Shown: positions 1 to 6,532 of the stretch, in pieces
How the letters are laid out: each line of letters opens with the position of its first letter
How positions within the stretch are numbered: the first letter of the stretch is position 1
NCBI GenBank assembly: GCA_964424455.1
Contig: CAYRJA010000066.1
Location: forward strand, 1-17,035
Direction: 5' to 3'
Source: CAYRJA01 sp964424455
GTDB taxonomy: Bacteria > Bacteroidota > Bacteroidia > Chitinophagales > UBA10324
Length of the DNA: 17,035 bases
The notes under the pieces: generated by a model
The model's database searches: none
Told to the model about the DNA's origin: nothing
Seen by the model: only the letters and a program-made list of their open reading frames with translations
Position numbers and translations under genes: made by a program

Positions 1-1
1 T

Positions 2-709
2 AATCCAACGGGTTACCTCTATACAGAAAAGGAATTATTAGAGTTGAAAAAATTAGTACTGAAACACGATTTGTTTTTATTTGCCGATGAAGTATATCGT
101 GAGTTCTGTTACGACGGGAAAAAGCATTTCTCCGTTTTAAATATTGAAGGACTTGAAAACAATGTTATTGTAGTTGACTCTGTTTCTAAGCGATTCAGCA
201 TGTGCGGTGCAAGAATCGGCGCGCTCATTACACGCAATAAAGAAGTAATGGATACAGCAATGAAGTTTGCACAGGCAAGATTAAGCCCTCCGACTTTTGG
301 GCAAATTGCATCTGAAGCAGCATTGGATGTTCAGGAGGATTATTTCGAAAAGGTTTCTGCTGAATATGTTTCAAGAAGAAACCTGATGATAGATGAGTTG
401 AATAAAATAGAAGGTGTACTTTGTCCTAAACCGGGTGGCGCTTTTTATGCAATTGCACGGCTGCCGATTGATAATGCCGACAAATTCTGCCAATGGTTGC
501 TGGAATCATTTTCTTACAAAAATCAAACGGTGATGCTTGCTCCTGCCAGCGGATTTTATTCAACACCGGGTCTTGGACAAAATGAAGTCCGGCTGGCGTA
601 TGTGTTGAACAAAACCGACCTTAAAGCGGCAATGGAGTGTCTGAAATTTGCGCTCGAAGAATATCCAGGGAGAACCATTTCTAAAAAGGAAAAGATGATG
701 GCGAAATAG
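2..709 (+). CDS. PLP-dependent aminotransferase, class I/II (AspC-like), 5' truncated by the window edge
   Basis: C-terminal part of a fold-type I aminotransferase. The open frame runs off the left edge: the first codons read NPTG, the conserved Asn segment that contacts the PLP ring, so the TTG at 44 is not the start. Next come FADEVYREF (Asp and Tyr PLP contacts), SVSKRFSMCGARIG with the Schiff-base lysine at 188-190, and NEVRLAYV with the arginine that holds the substrate carboxylate (590-592). The missing N-terminus should be roughly 170 residues by family length. Substrate cannot be read from motifs. dapD follows after only 13 nt on the same strand, so co-transcription is likely and an N-succinyl-diaminopimelate aminotransferase (DapC) role is possible. 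A general aspartate-type aminotransferase is equally compatible. The family call is secure; the substrate is not. Confidence 0.93.
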   Translation, partial: NPTGYLYTEKELLELKKLVLKHDLFLFADEVYREFCYDGKKHFSVLNIEGLENNVIVVDSVSKRFSMCGARIGALITRNKEVMDTAMKFAQARLSPPTFGQIASEAALDVQEDYFEKVSAEYVSRRNLMIDELNKIEGVLCPKPGGAFYAIARLPIDNADKFCQWLLESFSYKNQTVMLAPASGFYSTPGLGQNEVRLAYVLNKTDLKAAMECLKFALEEYPGRTISKKEKMMAK

Positions 710-722
710 CCTGTTCTAAAAA

Positions 723-1562
723 ATGACAAAGGATACAGGAATAGTACCGAAAGAGACACAGGATATAATTGAATCTGCGTGGGACGACCGCTCTCTGTTA
801 CAGAATGATAAAATTAAACAGACTATCAGCAATGTTATTGAGCAGTTGGATAAAGGGAAGGTTCGTATTGCAGAAAAATCAGAATCAGGATGGAAGGTAA
901 ATGAGTGGTTGAAAAAAGCTGTGATACTTTATTTTCCCATTCAACCTATGGAAGAAATAGATTCATATCCGTTTCAATACAATGATAAAATAAAATTGAA
1001 ATCTAATCTGAAAGAAGCAGGTATTCGTGTTGTTCCGGGCGCTGTAACACGATACGGTGCTTTTATTGCTTCCGGCGTGATTGTGATGCCATCTTTTGTA
1101 AATATCGGCGCTTATGTAGATGAAGGAACAATGGTGGACACATGGGCAACTGTTGGCAGTTGCGCACAGATTGGAAAAAATGTTCACCTCAGCGGAGGCG
1201 TTGGAATCGGTGGAGTGCTGGAGCCTGTGCAGGCATCTCCGGTTATTATTGAGGACAATTGTTTTATCGGCTCGCGCTGTATCGTGGTGGAAGGTGTTAT
1301 TGTAGAACAGCAAGCCGTGCTTGGCGCTAATGTAGTGCTTACGCAATCCACTAAGATTATTGATGTGTCAGGCAAAGAGCCGGTTGAGTATAAAGGAAGA
1401 GTGCCTGCGGGTTCTGTAGTGATTCCGGGTACTTACAACAAAAAATTTCCTGCCGGAGATTATAATGTTTCGTGTGCTTTGATTATAGGAAAAAGAAAAG
1501 CCTCGACCGATATGAAGACTTCTCTGAATCAGGCGCTCAGAGAATATAATATCTCTGTTTGA
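723..1562 (+). CDS. dapD: 2,3,4,5-tetrahydropyridine-2,6-dicarboxylate N-succinyltransferase (DapD)
   Basis: Cytosolic enzyme that transfers succinyl from succinyl-CoA to tetrahydrodipicolinate, in the succinylase branch of meso-DAP and lysine synthesis. At 279 residues it is close to the usual 270-275. Residues 1-100 form the alpha-helical N-terminal domain. From about 101 to 255 hexapeptide-repeat sequence builds a left-handed beta-helix, with typical motifs YVDEGTMVDTWATVG, GGVGIGGVLEPVQ, IEDNCFIGSR and VPAGSVVIPGTYN. By comparison with characterised DapD proteins, D139 and E190 are the likely catalytic acids (inference from motif position). The ATG at 723 is the natural start, 13 nt after the aminotransferase stop, and there is no Shine-Dalgarno, as is usual in Bacteroidota. 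The stop codon overlaps the -33 element of the tRNA promoter. Confidence 0.97.
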   Translation: MTKDTGIVPKETQDIIESAWDDRSLLQNDKIKQTISNVIEQLDKGKVRIAEKSESGWKVNEWLKKAVILYFPIQPMEEIDSYPFQYNDKIKLKSNLKEAGIRVVPGAVTRYGAFIASGVIVMPSFVNIGAYVDEGTMVDTWATVGSCAQIGKNVHLSGGVGIGGVLEPVQASPVIIEDNCFIGSRCIVVEGVIVEQQAVLGANVVLTQSTKIIDVSGKEPVEYKGRVPAGSVVIPGTYNKKFPAGDYNVSCALIIGKRKASTDMKTSLNQALREYNISV

Positions 1563-1587
1563 GATTTGAAGTTCTAAGTTATTTTTG
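1558..1587 (+). promoter_or_regulatory. Bacteroidota sigma-A type promoter for tRNA-Leu
   Basis: TTTG at 1558-1561 and TATTTTTG at 1580-1587, spaced 18 nt, match the Bacteroidota -33/-7 consensus TTTG / TAnnTTTG exactly. Transcription would begin a few bases before the mature tRNA at 1600. The -33 element overlaps the dapD stop codon. Confidence 0.8.
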
Positions 1588-1599
1588 CAAAGTTAAAAT

Positions 1600-1682
1600 G
1601 CCGAAGTGGTGAAATGGCAGACACACTGTCTTCAGGTGGCAGCGCTCTCACGGGCATGCGAGTTCGACTCTCGCCTTCGGCA
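1600..1682 (+). tRNA. tRNA-Leu (anticodon CAG)
   Basis: The 83-nt sequence folds as a class II tRNA. The acceptor stem is GCCGAAG (1600-1606) with CTTCGGC (1675-1681), and the discriminator is A1682. The anticodon stem CTGTC/GGCAG encloses loop TTCAGGT with anticodon CAG at 1633-1635. A long variable arm contains a GCTC/GGGC stem, and the T stem GCGAG/CTCGC encloses TTCGACT. The long variable arm and A discriminator fit leucine, and CAG reads CUG codons. The 3' CCA is not encoded. It has its own promoter immediately upstream. Confidence 0.96.
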
Positions 1683-1690
1683 CTTATCAA

Positions 1691-1746
1691 TTTCAGATTT
1701 TTGATTTAAGATTCATTAATCAACAATCTAAAATCTCCATCTGAAA
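1691..1746. repeat. Imperfect inverted repeat forming a 56-nt AT-rich hairpin downstream of tRNA-Leu
   Basis: The outer arms TTTCAGAT (1691-1698) and ATCTGAAA (1739-1746) are a perfect 8-bp match. After a small internal loop (1699-1702 against 1736-1738) the inner arms 1703-1713 and 1725-1735 pair over 11 bp with one mismatch, leaving an 11-nt loop. No T-tract follows, so it is not a classical intrinsic terminator. It could be a tRNA 3' processing or termination structure, or a copy of a dispersed intergenic palindrome. The pairing was read directly; the function is unknown. Confidence 0.65.
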
Positions 1747-1758
1747 CTTCAAATCGAA

Positions 1759-2892
1759 ATGAATATTGGCTTTGATGCAAAAAGAGTTTTCTGTAACACA
1801 TCAGGGCTTGGTAATTTCAGCCGAACGGTAATATCAGCAATTCACAAGTATTATCCCGAAGAGAACCTATTTCTTTTTACGCCAAAAAAAACTTCCATCT
1901 TCCCTCTTCATGCCTCAAACTGTCCGGTTGTTACACCTTCCGGCATATTAAGTAAATCGTTTCCTTCACTGTGGCGGTTAACATGGATGAAAAAGGATAT
2001 TGTACAAAACGGAATCCATGTTTATCACGGATTAAGCAATGAACTGCCCTATCATATTTCAATATGTAAATCACAAATTGCAAACTTCCGATCGGTTGTC
2101 ACCATTCACGATTTAATATTCAAAAGATTTCCTCAGTACTATCCTGTTGTTGACAGAATCATTTACGACCATAAGTTTAAGAGAAGTTGTGTTACAGCAG
2201 ACAAAATTATTGCTATAAGTAATCAAACAAAGAATGATGTTATAGATTTCTACAAAATAGCTCCTGAAAAAATTGAAGTAATTTACCAGCCTGCCGGAGA
2301 TTATCTGCGAGATGATGTTTCAAGAGAAGAAATTGAAAGAGTAAAAAAGAAATTCAACCTGCCTACTGATTATGTACTAAGTGTAGGAACAGTTGAAGAA
2401 AGAAAAAATCTGCTACTCGTTTTAAAAGCGCTTGCTTTACTAAAATCAAAGTTATCAACTCCACTTGTGGTAGTGGGTAAAGAAACTTCTTACAAAAAAG
2501 TACTGCTCAATTTCTTATCTAAAGTGAAGATGCTTGACCGTGTTATTTTTATTAACAACATCAGCACTGAAGAGTTGCAGCCACTTTATGCCGGTGCAAA
2601 ATTATTTGTATATCCATCCCGCTTTGAGGGGTTCGGTATTCCGGTTATTGAAGCGCTGCACTATGGAATTCCTGTCGTTGCTGCAATAGGAAGTTGTCTG
2701 GAAGAATCCGGGGGACCTTCTTCAAAATATGTTAACCCTGATGATGAGAGTGAAATGGCAGATGTTATTGAGAGCATACTAACCGACACTTCATTGCAGA
2801 AAGAAATGAGTAATGCGGGAAAAAGTTTTGTAAAAAAATTCAATCGGGAGCAATTCGCACATTCGCTCATGGCATGTTACAAATCATTATAA
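1759..2892 (+). CDS. Glycosyltransferase, GT4-type (GT-B fold)
   Basis: At 377 residues this is usual for a GT-B retaining glycosyltransferase using a nucleotide-sugar donor. The N-terminal Rossmann half (1-190) opens with the NIGFDAKRVF strand-loop and the glycine-rich SGLGNFSR acceptor-side loop, followed by HGLSNELP (H90) and VTIHDLIF (H117). The C-terminal donor half carries SVGTVEERKN (209-217, the R/K diphosphate contact region) and the E-x7-E signature EGFGIPVIE (E290, E298). There is no signal peptide or membrane span, so it should be cytosolic or peripheral and act on polysaccharide, O-antigen or glycolipid assembly. Donor and acceptor are not deducible. It is not embedded in a recognisable polysaccharide cluster. 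A close 81-nt gap separates it from the sulfatase, but a functional link is only a possibility. Confidence 0.9.
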   Translation: MNIGFDAKRVFCNTSGLGNFSRTVISAIHKYYPEENLFLFTPKKTSIFPLHASNCPVVTPSGILSKSFPSLWRLTWMKKDIVQNGIHVYHGLSNELPYHISICKSQIANFRSVVTIHDLIFKRFPQYYPVVDRIIYDHKFKRSCVTADKIIAISNQTKNDVIDFYKIAPEKIEVIYQPAGDYLRDDVSREEIERVKKKFNLPTDYVLSVGTVEERKNLLLVLKALALLKSKLSTPLVVVGKETSYKKVLLNFLSKVKMLDRVIFINNISTEELQPLYAGAKLFVYPSRFEGFGIPVIEALHYGIPVVAAIGSCLEESGGPSSKYVNPDDESEMADVIESILTDTSLQKEMSNAGKSFVKKFNREQFAHSLMACYKSL

Positions 2893-2972
2893 GATTTATT
2901 TGTCAGAATTGCATCTTTGTAACAGTACAATTCATTCTAAATGAGTATCATTGTTGATTCGTAAATTTCTTT

Positions 2973-4631
2973 ATGAAATTCTTCACACGAATCTTAGTAT
3001 TTCTTCTCATTACTGTAACAGTTTGGCGCTCCTTTGCACAAACCAACGATCCGCGTCCTAATATCGTAATCATTCTTGTTGATGATATGATTTGGAACAC
3101 TACCGGAGCCACCGGTGAAATTTCTGAATTTAAAACTCCGAATATTGACCGGATTGCCAATGAAGGGATTAATATCCGGTACTACTCTACCAATTCGATT
3201 TGTATCCCTGGAAGAGCATCCTTACTGACCGGTTTATATGGACACAAAAGCGGAGCAGTTTGCAACTCCGGCGGACTGAGTTGGAATTTCCCGACAATTG
3301 CCACTCTTTTACATAAGTATGGATACTATACTGCTTTAGATGGAAAATATATGATTAGTTCCAGTACCCCTAAACCCGGATATGATTATTGGTTCTGTAC
3401 TCCCAATGCAGGTTATATAAATGACACCTGCAATTTTATGGGTACTAAACAAATATTTACAAAACACATAACAGCAATTACAACCGATACGGCAGTTGCT
3501 TTAATCCGACGGGTTCATAGTCCTTTTTTCATATTAGTAAGTCACAATGCAACCCACATACCTTATCAACCAATGCCCGAGTTCTATGGCAGCATGAACA
3601 ATACTTTTTTCTATGCCCAAAAGAATTTTGAACGGTTTACAAAGGACTATCCTTCGTTTCTGTATGATAAAGATCAGCGAATTATTTCTGACGAGCTTGA
3701 GTTCTTATCTGTTAAAAGGAAATACTATGAAGTACTTAGCGGAGTTGAGCAAAGTGTCGGAGAAATTTATAATGCACTTCAGCAGACAGGACAACTCGAC
3801 AATACTTTACTGATTTTCACCAGTGATAATGGTTTTACGATAGGCGCTCACCAACTCTGGGGAAAAAGAAAACCTTATGAGGAAATAATGAGGATGCCGC
3901 TTCTTATTCGTTATCCTAAGTGGTTTTCACCTCACTCTTCTTTTGATAAAGAGTTTGTGATTAATACAGATTTGTTTCCTACTATGCTGGAAGCTGCCGG
4001 TATTAAAGATACGGTAAAGCACGACGGGTACTCTATTCTATCTCTGATTAATGGTAGCGAACACCGCGACAGGTTTCTCTATGAACAGTATCCTGAATAT
4101 ATTCCTGCCATTACTCGCCCTGTTTCAAAAACAATTCGGACAAAATATTTTCAATATACACGTTATTACTGTGTAGATACAACAGAAGAACTTTTCGATA
4201 TGGTTAATGACTCGCTTCAAATGATAAATCTGGCACGACATCCGGAATATGAAGATGTGCTTATTGATTATCGTTACAAGTTAGATAGTTTGCGCATTGC
4301 GTTGAACGACACTGCAAATATCCCTTATGATTTTCCCTGTTTTCTAAGAACAGACCTGATTTCTGATTCGGGAATAAATGCTAATAATGCCGAGATCAAG
4401 GCATTCCCTACACCTGCCTCTCAGGAGGTTTTTATTTTTGTGCCTAAAGAATATGAAAATGCTACAATAGAAATGTTTAATGGAGTGGGAGAAATAACAC
4501 AGCCAATTATTGAAGTCTTATCCTCTCGCTTTTTAGTACTAAAGATTTCTTCGTTGCCTAAGGGAATTTATTTTTTAAGGTTTAGAACAGACAAAAACAT
4601 CCAAACAGTAAAGGTTGTTGTAGCCCGGTAA
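2973..4631 (+). CDS. Exported sulfatase (S1-type, formylglycine-dependent) with T9SS type A sorting domain
   Basis: A 552-residue hydrolase of sulfate esters. A Sec signal peptide spans residues 1-23 (basic MKFFTR, hydrophobic core, end near SFAQ). Sulfatase landmarks are the VDDM metal aspartates D37-D38; CIPGRASLLTG at 77-87, with C77 the cysteine converted to formylglycine and R81; GKY with K125; HNATH with H195 as the likely acid/base; TSDNG with D285-N286; and LWGKRKPYEE with K298. The site motif is C-x-P-G-R rather than the common C-x-P-S-R. The residue two after K125 is methionine (M127), where the usual GKWH has an active-site histidine. Residues about 470-552 form a Por/T9SS C-terminal domain. 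The protein should be secreted across the outer membrane or attached to the surface. The substrate (sulfated polysaccharide or small ester) is unknown, and no polysaccharide-utilisation genes sit beside it. Confidence 0.9.
   Translation: MKFFTRILVFLLITVTVWRSFAQTNDPRPNIVIILVDDMIWNTTGATGEISEFKTPNIDRIANEGINIRYYSTNSICIPGRASLLTGLYGHKSGAVCNSGGLSWNFPTIATLLHKYGYYTALDGKYMISSSTPKPGYDYWFCTPNAGYINDTCNFMGTKQIFTKHITAITTDTAVALIRRVHSPFFILVSHNATHIPYQPMPEFYGSMNNTFFYAQKNFERFTKDYPSFLYDKDQRIISDELEFLSVKRKYYEVLSGVEQSVGEIYNALQQTGQLDNTLLIFTSDNGFTIGAHQLWGKRKPYEEIMRMPLLIRYPKWFSPHSSFDKEFVINTDLFPTMLEAAGIKDTVKHDGYSILSLINGSEHRDRFLYEQYPEYIPAITRPVSKTIRTKYFQYTRYYCVDTTEELFDMVNDSLQMINLARHPEYEDVLIDYRYKLDSLRIALNDTANIPYDFPCFLRTDLISDSGINANNAEIKAFPTPASQEVFIFVPKEYENATIEMFNGVGEITQPIIEVLSSRFLVLKISSLPKGIYFLRFRTDKNIQTVKVVVAR
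4380..4628 (+). other. T9SS type A C-terminal sorting domain of the sulfatase
   Basis: Residues 470-552 of the sulfatase follow the family pattern: a variant of the YPNPA opening (AFPTPASQEVFIFV), then beta-strands, LPKGIYFLRFRT near the end and a final basic KVVVAR. In characterised systems such domains are recognised by the T9SS translocon and removed by PorU-type sortase activity. Confidence 0.8.
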
Positions 4632-4672
4632 GCTGTTTGCAACTTCTTCAGTTCGTCTGATTATTGCCAAAT

Positions 4673-4702
4673 AAAAAGGCGAGCAATACAACTCGCCTTT
4701 TT
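4673..4702. terminator. Bidirectional intrinsic terminator between convergent genes
   Basis: A perfect 11-bp stem pairs AAAAAGGCGAG (4673-4683) with CTCGCCTTTTT (4692-4702) around an 8-nt loop. It gives a GC core with T-tracts on both strands. It lies 41 nt after the sulfatase stop and 21 nt beyond the FKBP stop on the opposite strand, so it can end both transcripts. Confidence 0.92.
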
Positions 4703-4723
4703 CAATATGGTTAAGAGTTAAAG

Positions 4724-5611
4724 CTATTGCACACCCAGTACTTCAATATCAAAAATCAGAATAGAATTAGGTGGAATATTTGCTCCTGCACCGCGTGTTC
4801 CATAGCCCATTGAAGAAGGAATAAGTAATGTGCCTTTCCCACCTACATTAAATAATGCAATGCCTTCATCCCATCCGCGGATAACCTGTCCTGCACCTAA
4901 ATCAAATTCAAACGGCTCGCGACCCGGGTTGAGGGAAGAATCAAAGACCTTTCCGTCTAATAATTTTCCTGTGTAGTTCACTTTTACTTTTTTACCGGCT
5001 TCTGCTTTTGGTCCATCTCCCTGTTTCTCTACTATGTAATATAGTCCGTCTGCTGTTTTTTGTGCTTTCAAATTATTTGTCTTTATGTAGTCTTCAATAA
5101 TTTTTGCATCAGTTTCATTTTGTTTCATAGCTGCTTCATTTTGTTTTTTGTCATATTCTTCTTTAGGCATCACGCTCTCTACATTTACTGCAAGTTTGAT
5201 AAATTCGCCTGATTTACAAAAATTAGGCATTGGTTGATTTTTGTAAACACTGTCAACCGACATCAAAAAAATGGCGCTGTCTCCTGAACCGAGCAGTGTG
5301 AATCCTTCCATTGCATCGCCTTTGAATTGAGGAAGTCCGATTGGAAATTCAACCGGTTGTCCACCTGCCTGGTAGGAAGAAAAAATAACGGAGTCCTTAG
5401 CGGTGGAATAAGTAAGGTTCAGCTTTATGATATCGCCAACTTTACCTTTTGTTTGTTTTTTGTCAACAACAATTTTGTATTGAAGTCCGCTTGGAAGCTT
5501 TTTAAAGTCTTTACCATTACCGTCGCCGGCACAAGAAGTAAATGCAGGAACTATTACAGCAAACGACAGTAATAGCATTCTTGAAAAACTAAGAATCAGT
5601 TTGTTATTCAT
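4724..5611 (-). CDS. FKBP-type peptidyl-prolyl cis-trans isomerase lipoprotein (paralogue 1)
   Basis: At 295 residues this is a predicted periplasmic, membrane-anchored prolyl isomerase. The N-terminal hydrophobic segment ends in FTSC with lipidation cysteine C27. Residues 41-148 look like a degenerate FKBP-like half, with GLQYKIVVD, GDIIKLNLTY and LLGSGDSA patterns. A polar, probably helical linker (149-182) rich in Lys, Glu and Gln follows. Residues 189-295 are a canonical FKBP domain: VNYTGKLLDG (Y213), VFDSS (F223, D224), VIRGWDEG (W247), GYGTRGAG (Y270), IPPNSILIFDIE (F287). Active-site aromatics are retained, so isomerase activity is likely in the C-terminal domain only. It lies 45 nt downstream of a same-strand paralogue with identical architecture, probably in one operon with nrnA. 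A GldI-like role is conceivable. Confidence 0.93.
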   Translation of the reverse strand: MNNKLILSFSRMLLLSFAVIVPAFTSCAGDGNGKDFKKLPSGLQYKIVVDKKQTKGKVGDIIKLNLTYSTAKDSVIFSSYQAGGQPVEFPIGLPQFKGDAMEGFTLLGSGDSAIFLMSVDSVYKNQPMPNFCKSGEFIKLAVNVESVMPKEEYDKKQNEAAMKQNETDAKIIEDYIKTNNLKAQKTADGLYYIVEKQGDGPKAEAGKKVKVNYTGKLLDGKVFDSSLNPGREPFEFDLGAGQVIRGWDEGIALFNVGGKGTLLIPSSMGYGTRGAGANIPPNSILIFDIEVLGVQ

Positions 5612-5656
5612 TTGTTTGTTTTATGATTGTGTTTAATTTATTTTGAATTGTATCTT

Positions 5657-6532
5657 TTAATTTACTCCGAGTAATTCTATATCGAATATCAGAACTGATC
5701 CGGGAGGAATATTTCCTGTTCCGTTTTCACCATATCCGAGAGCAGAGGGGATTAACAATTTACCCTTCCCTCCTACTTTAAACATCGGAATTCCTTCGTC
5801 CCATCCTTTAATTACCTGACCTTGTCCGATTGTAAACTCAAATGGTTCACGACCAGGTTTCAGCGAGGAGTCAAATTCAGTGCCATCAAGCAAACGACCG
5901 GTATAATTTACTTTTACTTTATCGCCCGGTTTGGGTTGTTGACCTGTTCCTTGTTTTTCGATTGCATAATATAATCCACTCGGAAGACGAGTAGCGGTAA
6001 GATTATTCTTTGTGATATAATCTTTTATACTCAACTCCTCCGGATTGAACGCTGCTTGTTCAGCAAGGATGGCATCGTATTGTTCCTTAGAAAGAATGTC
6101 AAGTACTTTAATATCAAGTTGAATATTGTCCGTCTTTTTCAACGGAGCCGGCGGATCATACTGTCTGAAAAAGGTTTCAGCAGGGACCACACATGAAGCG
6201 CTGTCACCTTTGCCAAGCAAAGTAAGAATTTCAATCGGGTCGCCCTTCTTCGATGGCTTTGCCACCAAACCATATTGCGGCACCTGCATCTGACTTAAAC
6301 TGAAAAGTGTTTTGTTGTCCATGGTGCGAATAGCAGAATAATATTTTACATATTCTCCTTCCTTTGCTTTCGCTCCTTTATTGTCAACGATAATTTTGTA
6401 CTTCAATCCATTGGCGGATTCCTGATAGCCCGCAGTATTTTCTCCCGTATTTGAACAGGCAGAAATAAAAGCTACGAGTGTTACAATTAAACATTTGATG
6501 CTTTGTGTTTTGTGTCTTGTATCTATTTTCAT
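5657..6532 (-). CDS. FKBP-type peptidyl-prolyl cis-trans isomerase lipoprotein (paralogue 2)
   Basis: At 291 residues it has the same plan as its downstream neighbour. A signal peptide has lipobox ISAC (C26). A degenerate FKBP-like half spans about 42-148 (GLKYKIIVD, GEYVKYYSAI, LLGKGDSA), a helical linker 149-181, and an intact FKBP domain 186-291: VNYTGRLLDG, EFDSS, VIKGWDEG, GYGENGTGNIPPG, IFDIELLGVN. The two proteins are clearly a tandem duplication that has diverged, most strongly in the N-terminal halves. The start codon overlaps the stop of the upstream DHH gene by four bases (ATGA), which implies translational coupling. The likely role is folding of periplasmic or outer-membrane proteins. 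Confidence 0.93.
   Translation of the reverse strand: MKIDTRHKTQSIKCLIVTLVAFISACSNTGENTAGYQESANGLKYKIIVDNKGAKAKEGEYVKYYSAIRTMDNKTLFSLSQMQVPQYGLVAKPSKKGDPIEILTLLGKGDSASCVVPAETFFRQYDPPAPLKKTDNIQLDIKVLDILSKEQYDAILAEQAAFNPEELSIKDYITKNNLTATRLPSGLYYAIEKQGTGQQPKPGDKVKVNYTGRLLDGTEFDSSLKPGREPFEFTIGQGQVIKGWDEGIPMFKVGGKGKLLIPSALGYGENGTGNIPPGSVLIFDIELLGVN

Larger units (their letters stand above)
1563..1755. repeat. 10-bp perfect inverted repeat bracketing the tRNA gene
   Basis: GATTTGAAGT at 1563-1572 is exactly complementary to ACTTCAAATC at 1746-1755. The arms flank the tRNA and its 3' hairpin at a distance of about 170 nt. Chance occurrence in AT-rich DNA is possible. The left arm lies inside the tRNA promoter spacer. 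Confidence 0.4.

Noticed and set aside
44..46. TTG at 44 as the start of the aminotransferase
   Set aside because: The frame is open to position 2 and encodes the NPTG motif upstream, so the true start lies outside the window.
963..1346. 127-residue antisense reading frame inside dapD
   Set aside because: It is a shadow of the dapD coding frame, with no recognisable motif and no promoter.
2899..2919. TTTG ... CATCTTTG as a promoter for the sulfatase
   Set aside because: The spacer is only 9 nt, far shorter than the 17-20 nt seen in the two convincing promoters, and the -7 box has a mismatch.
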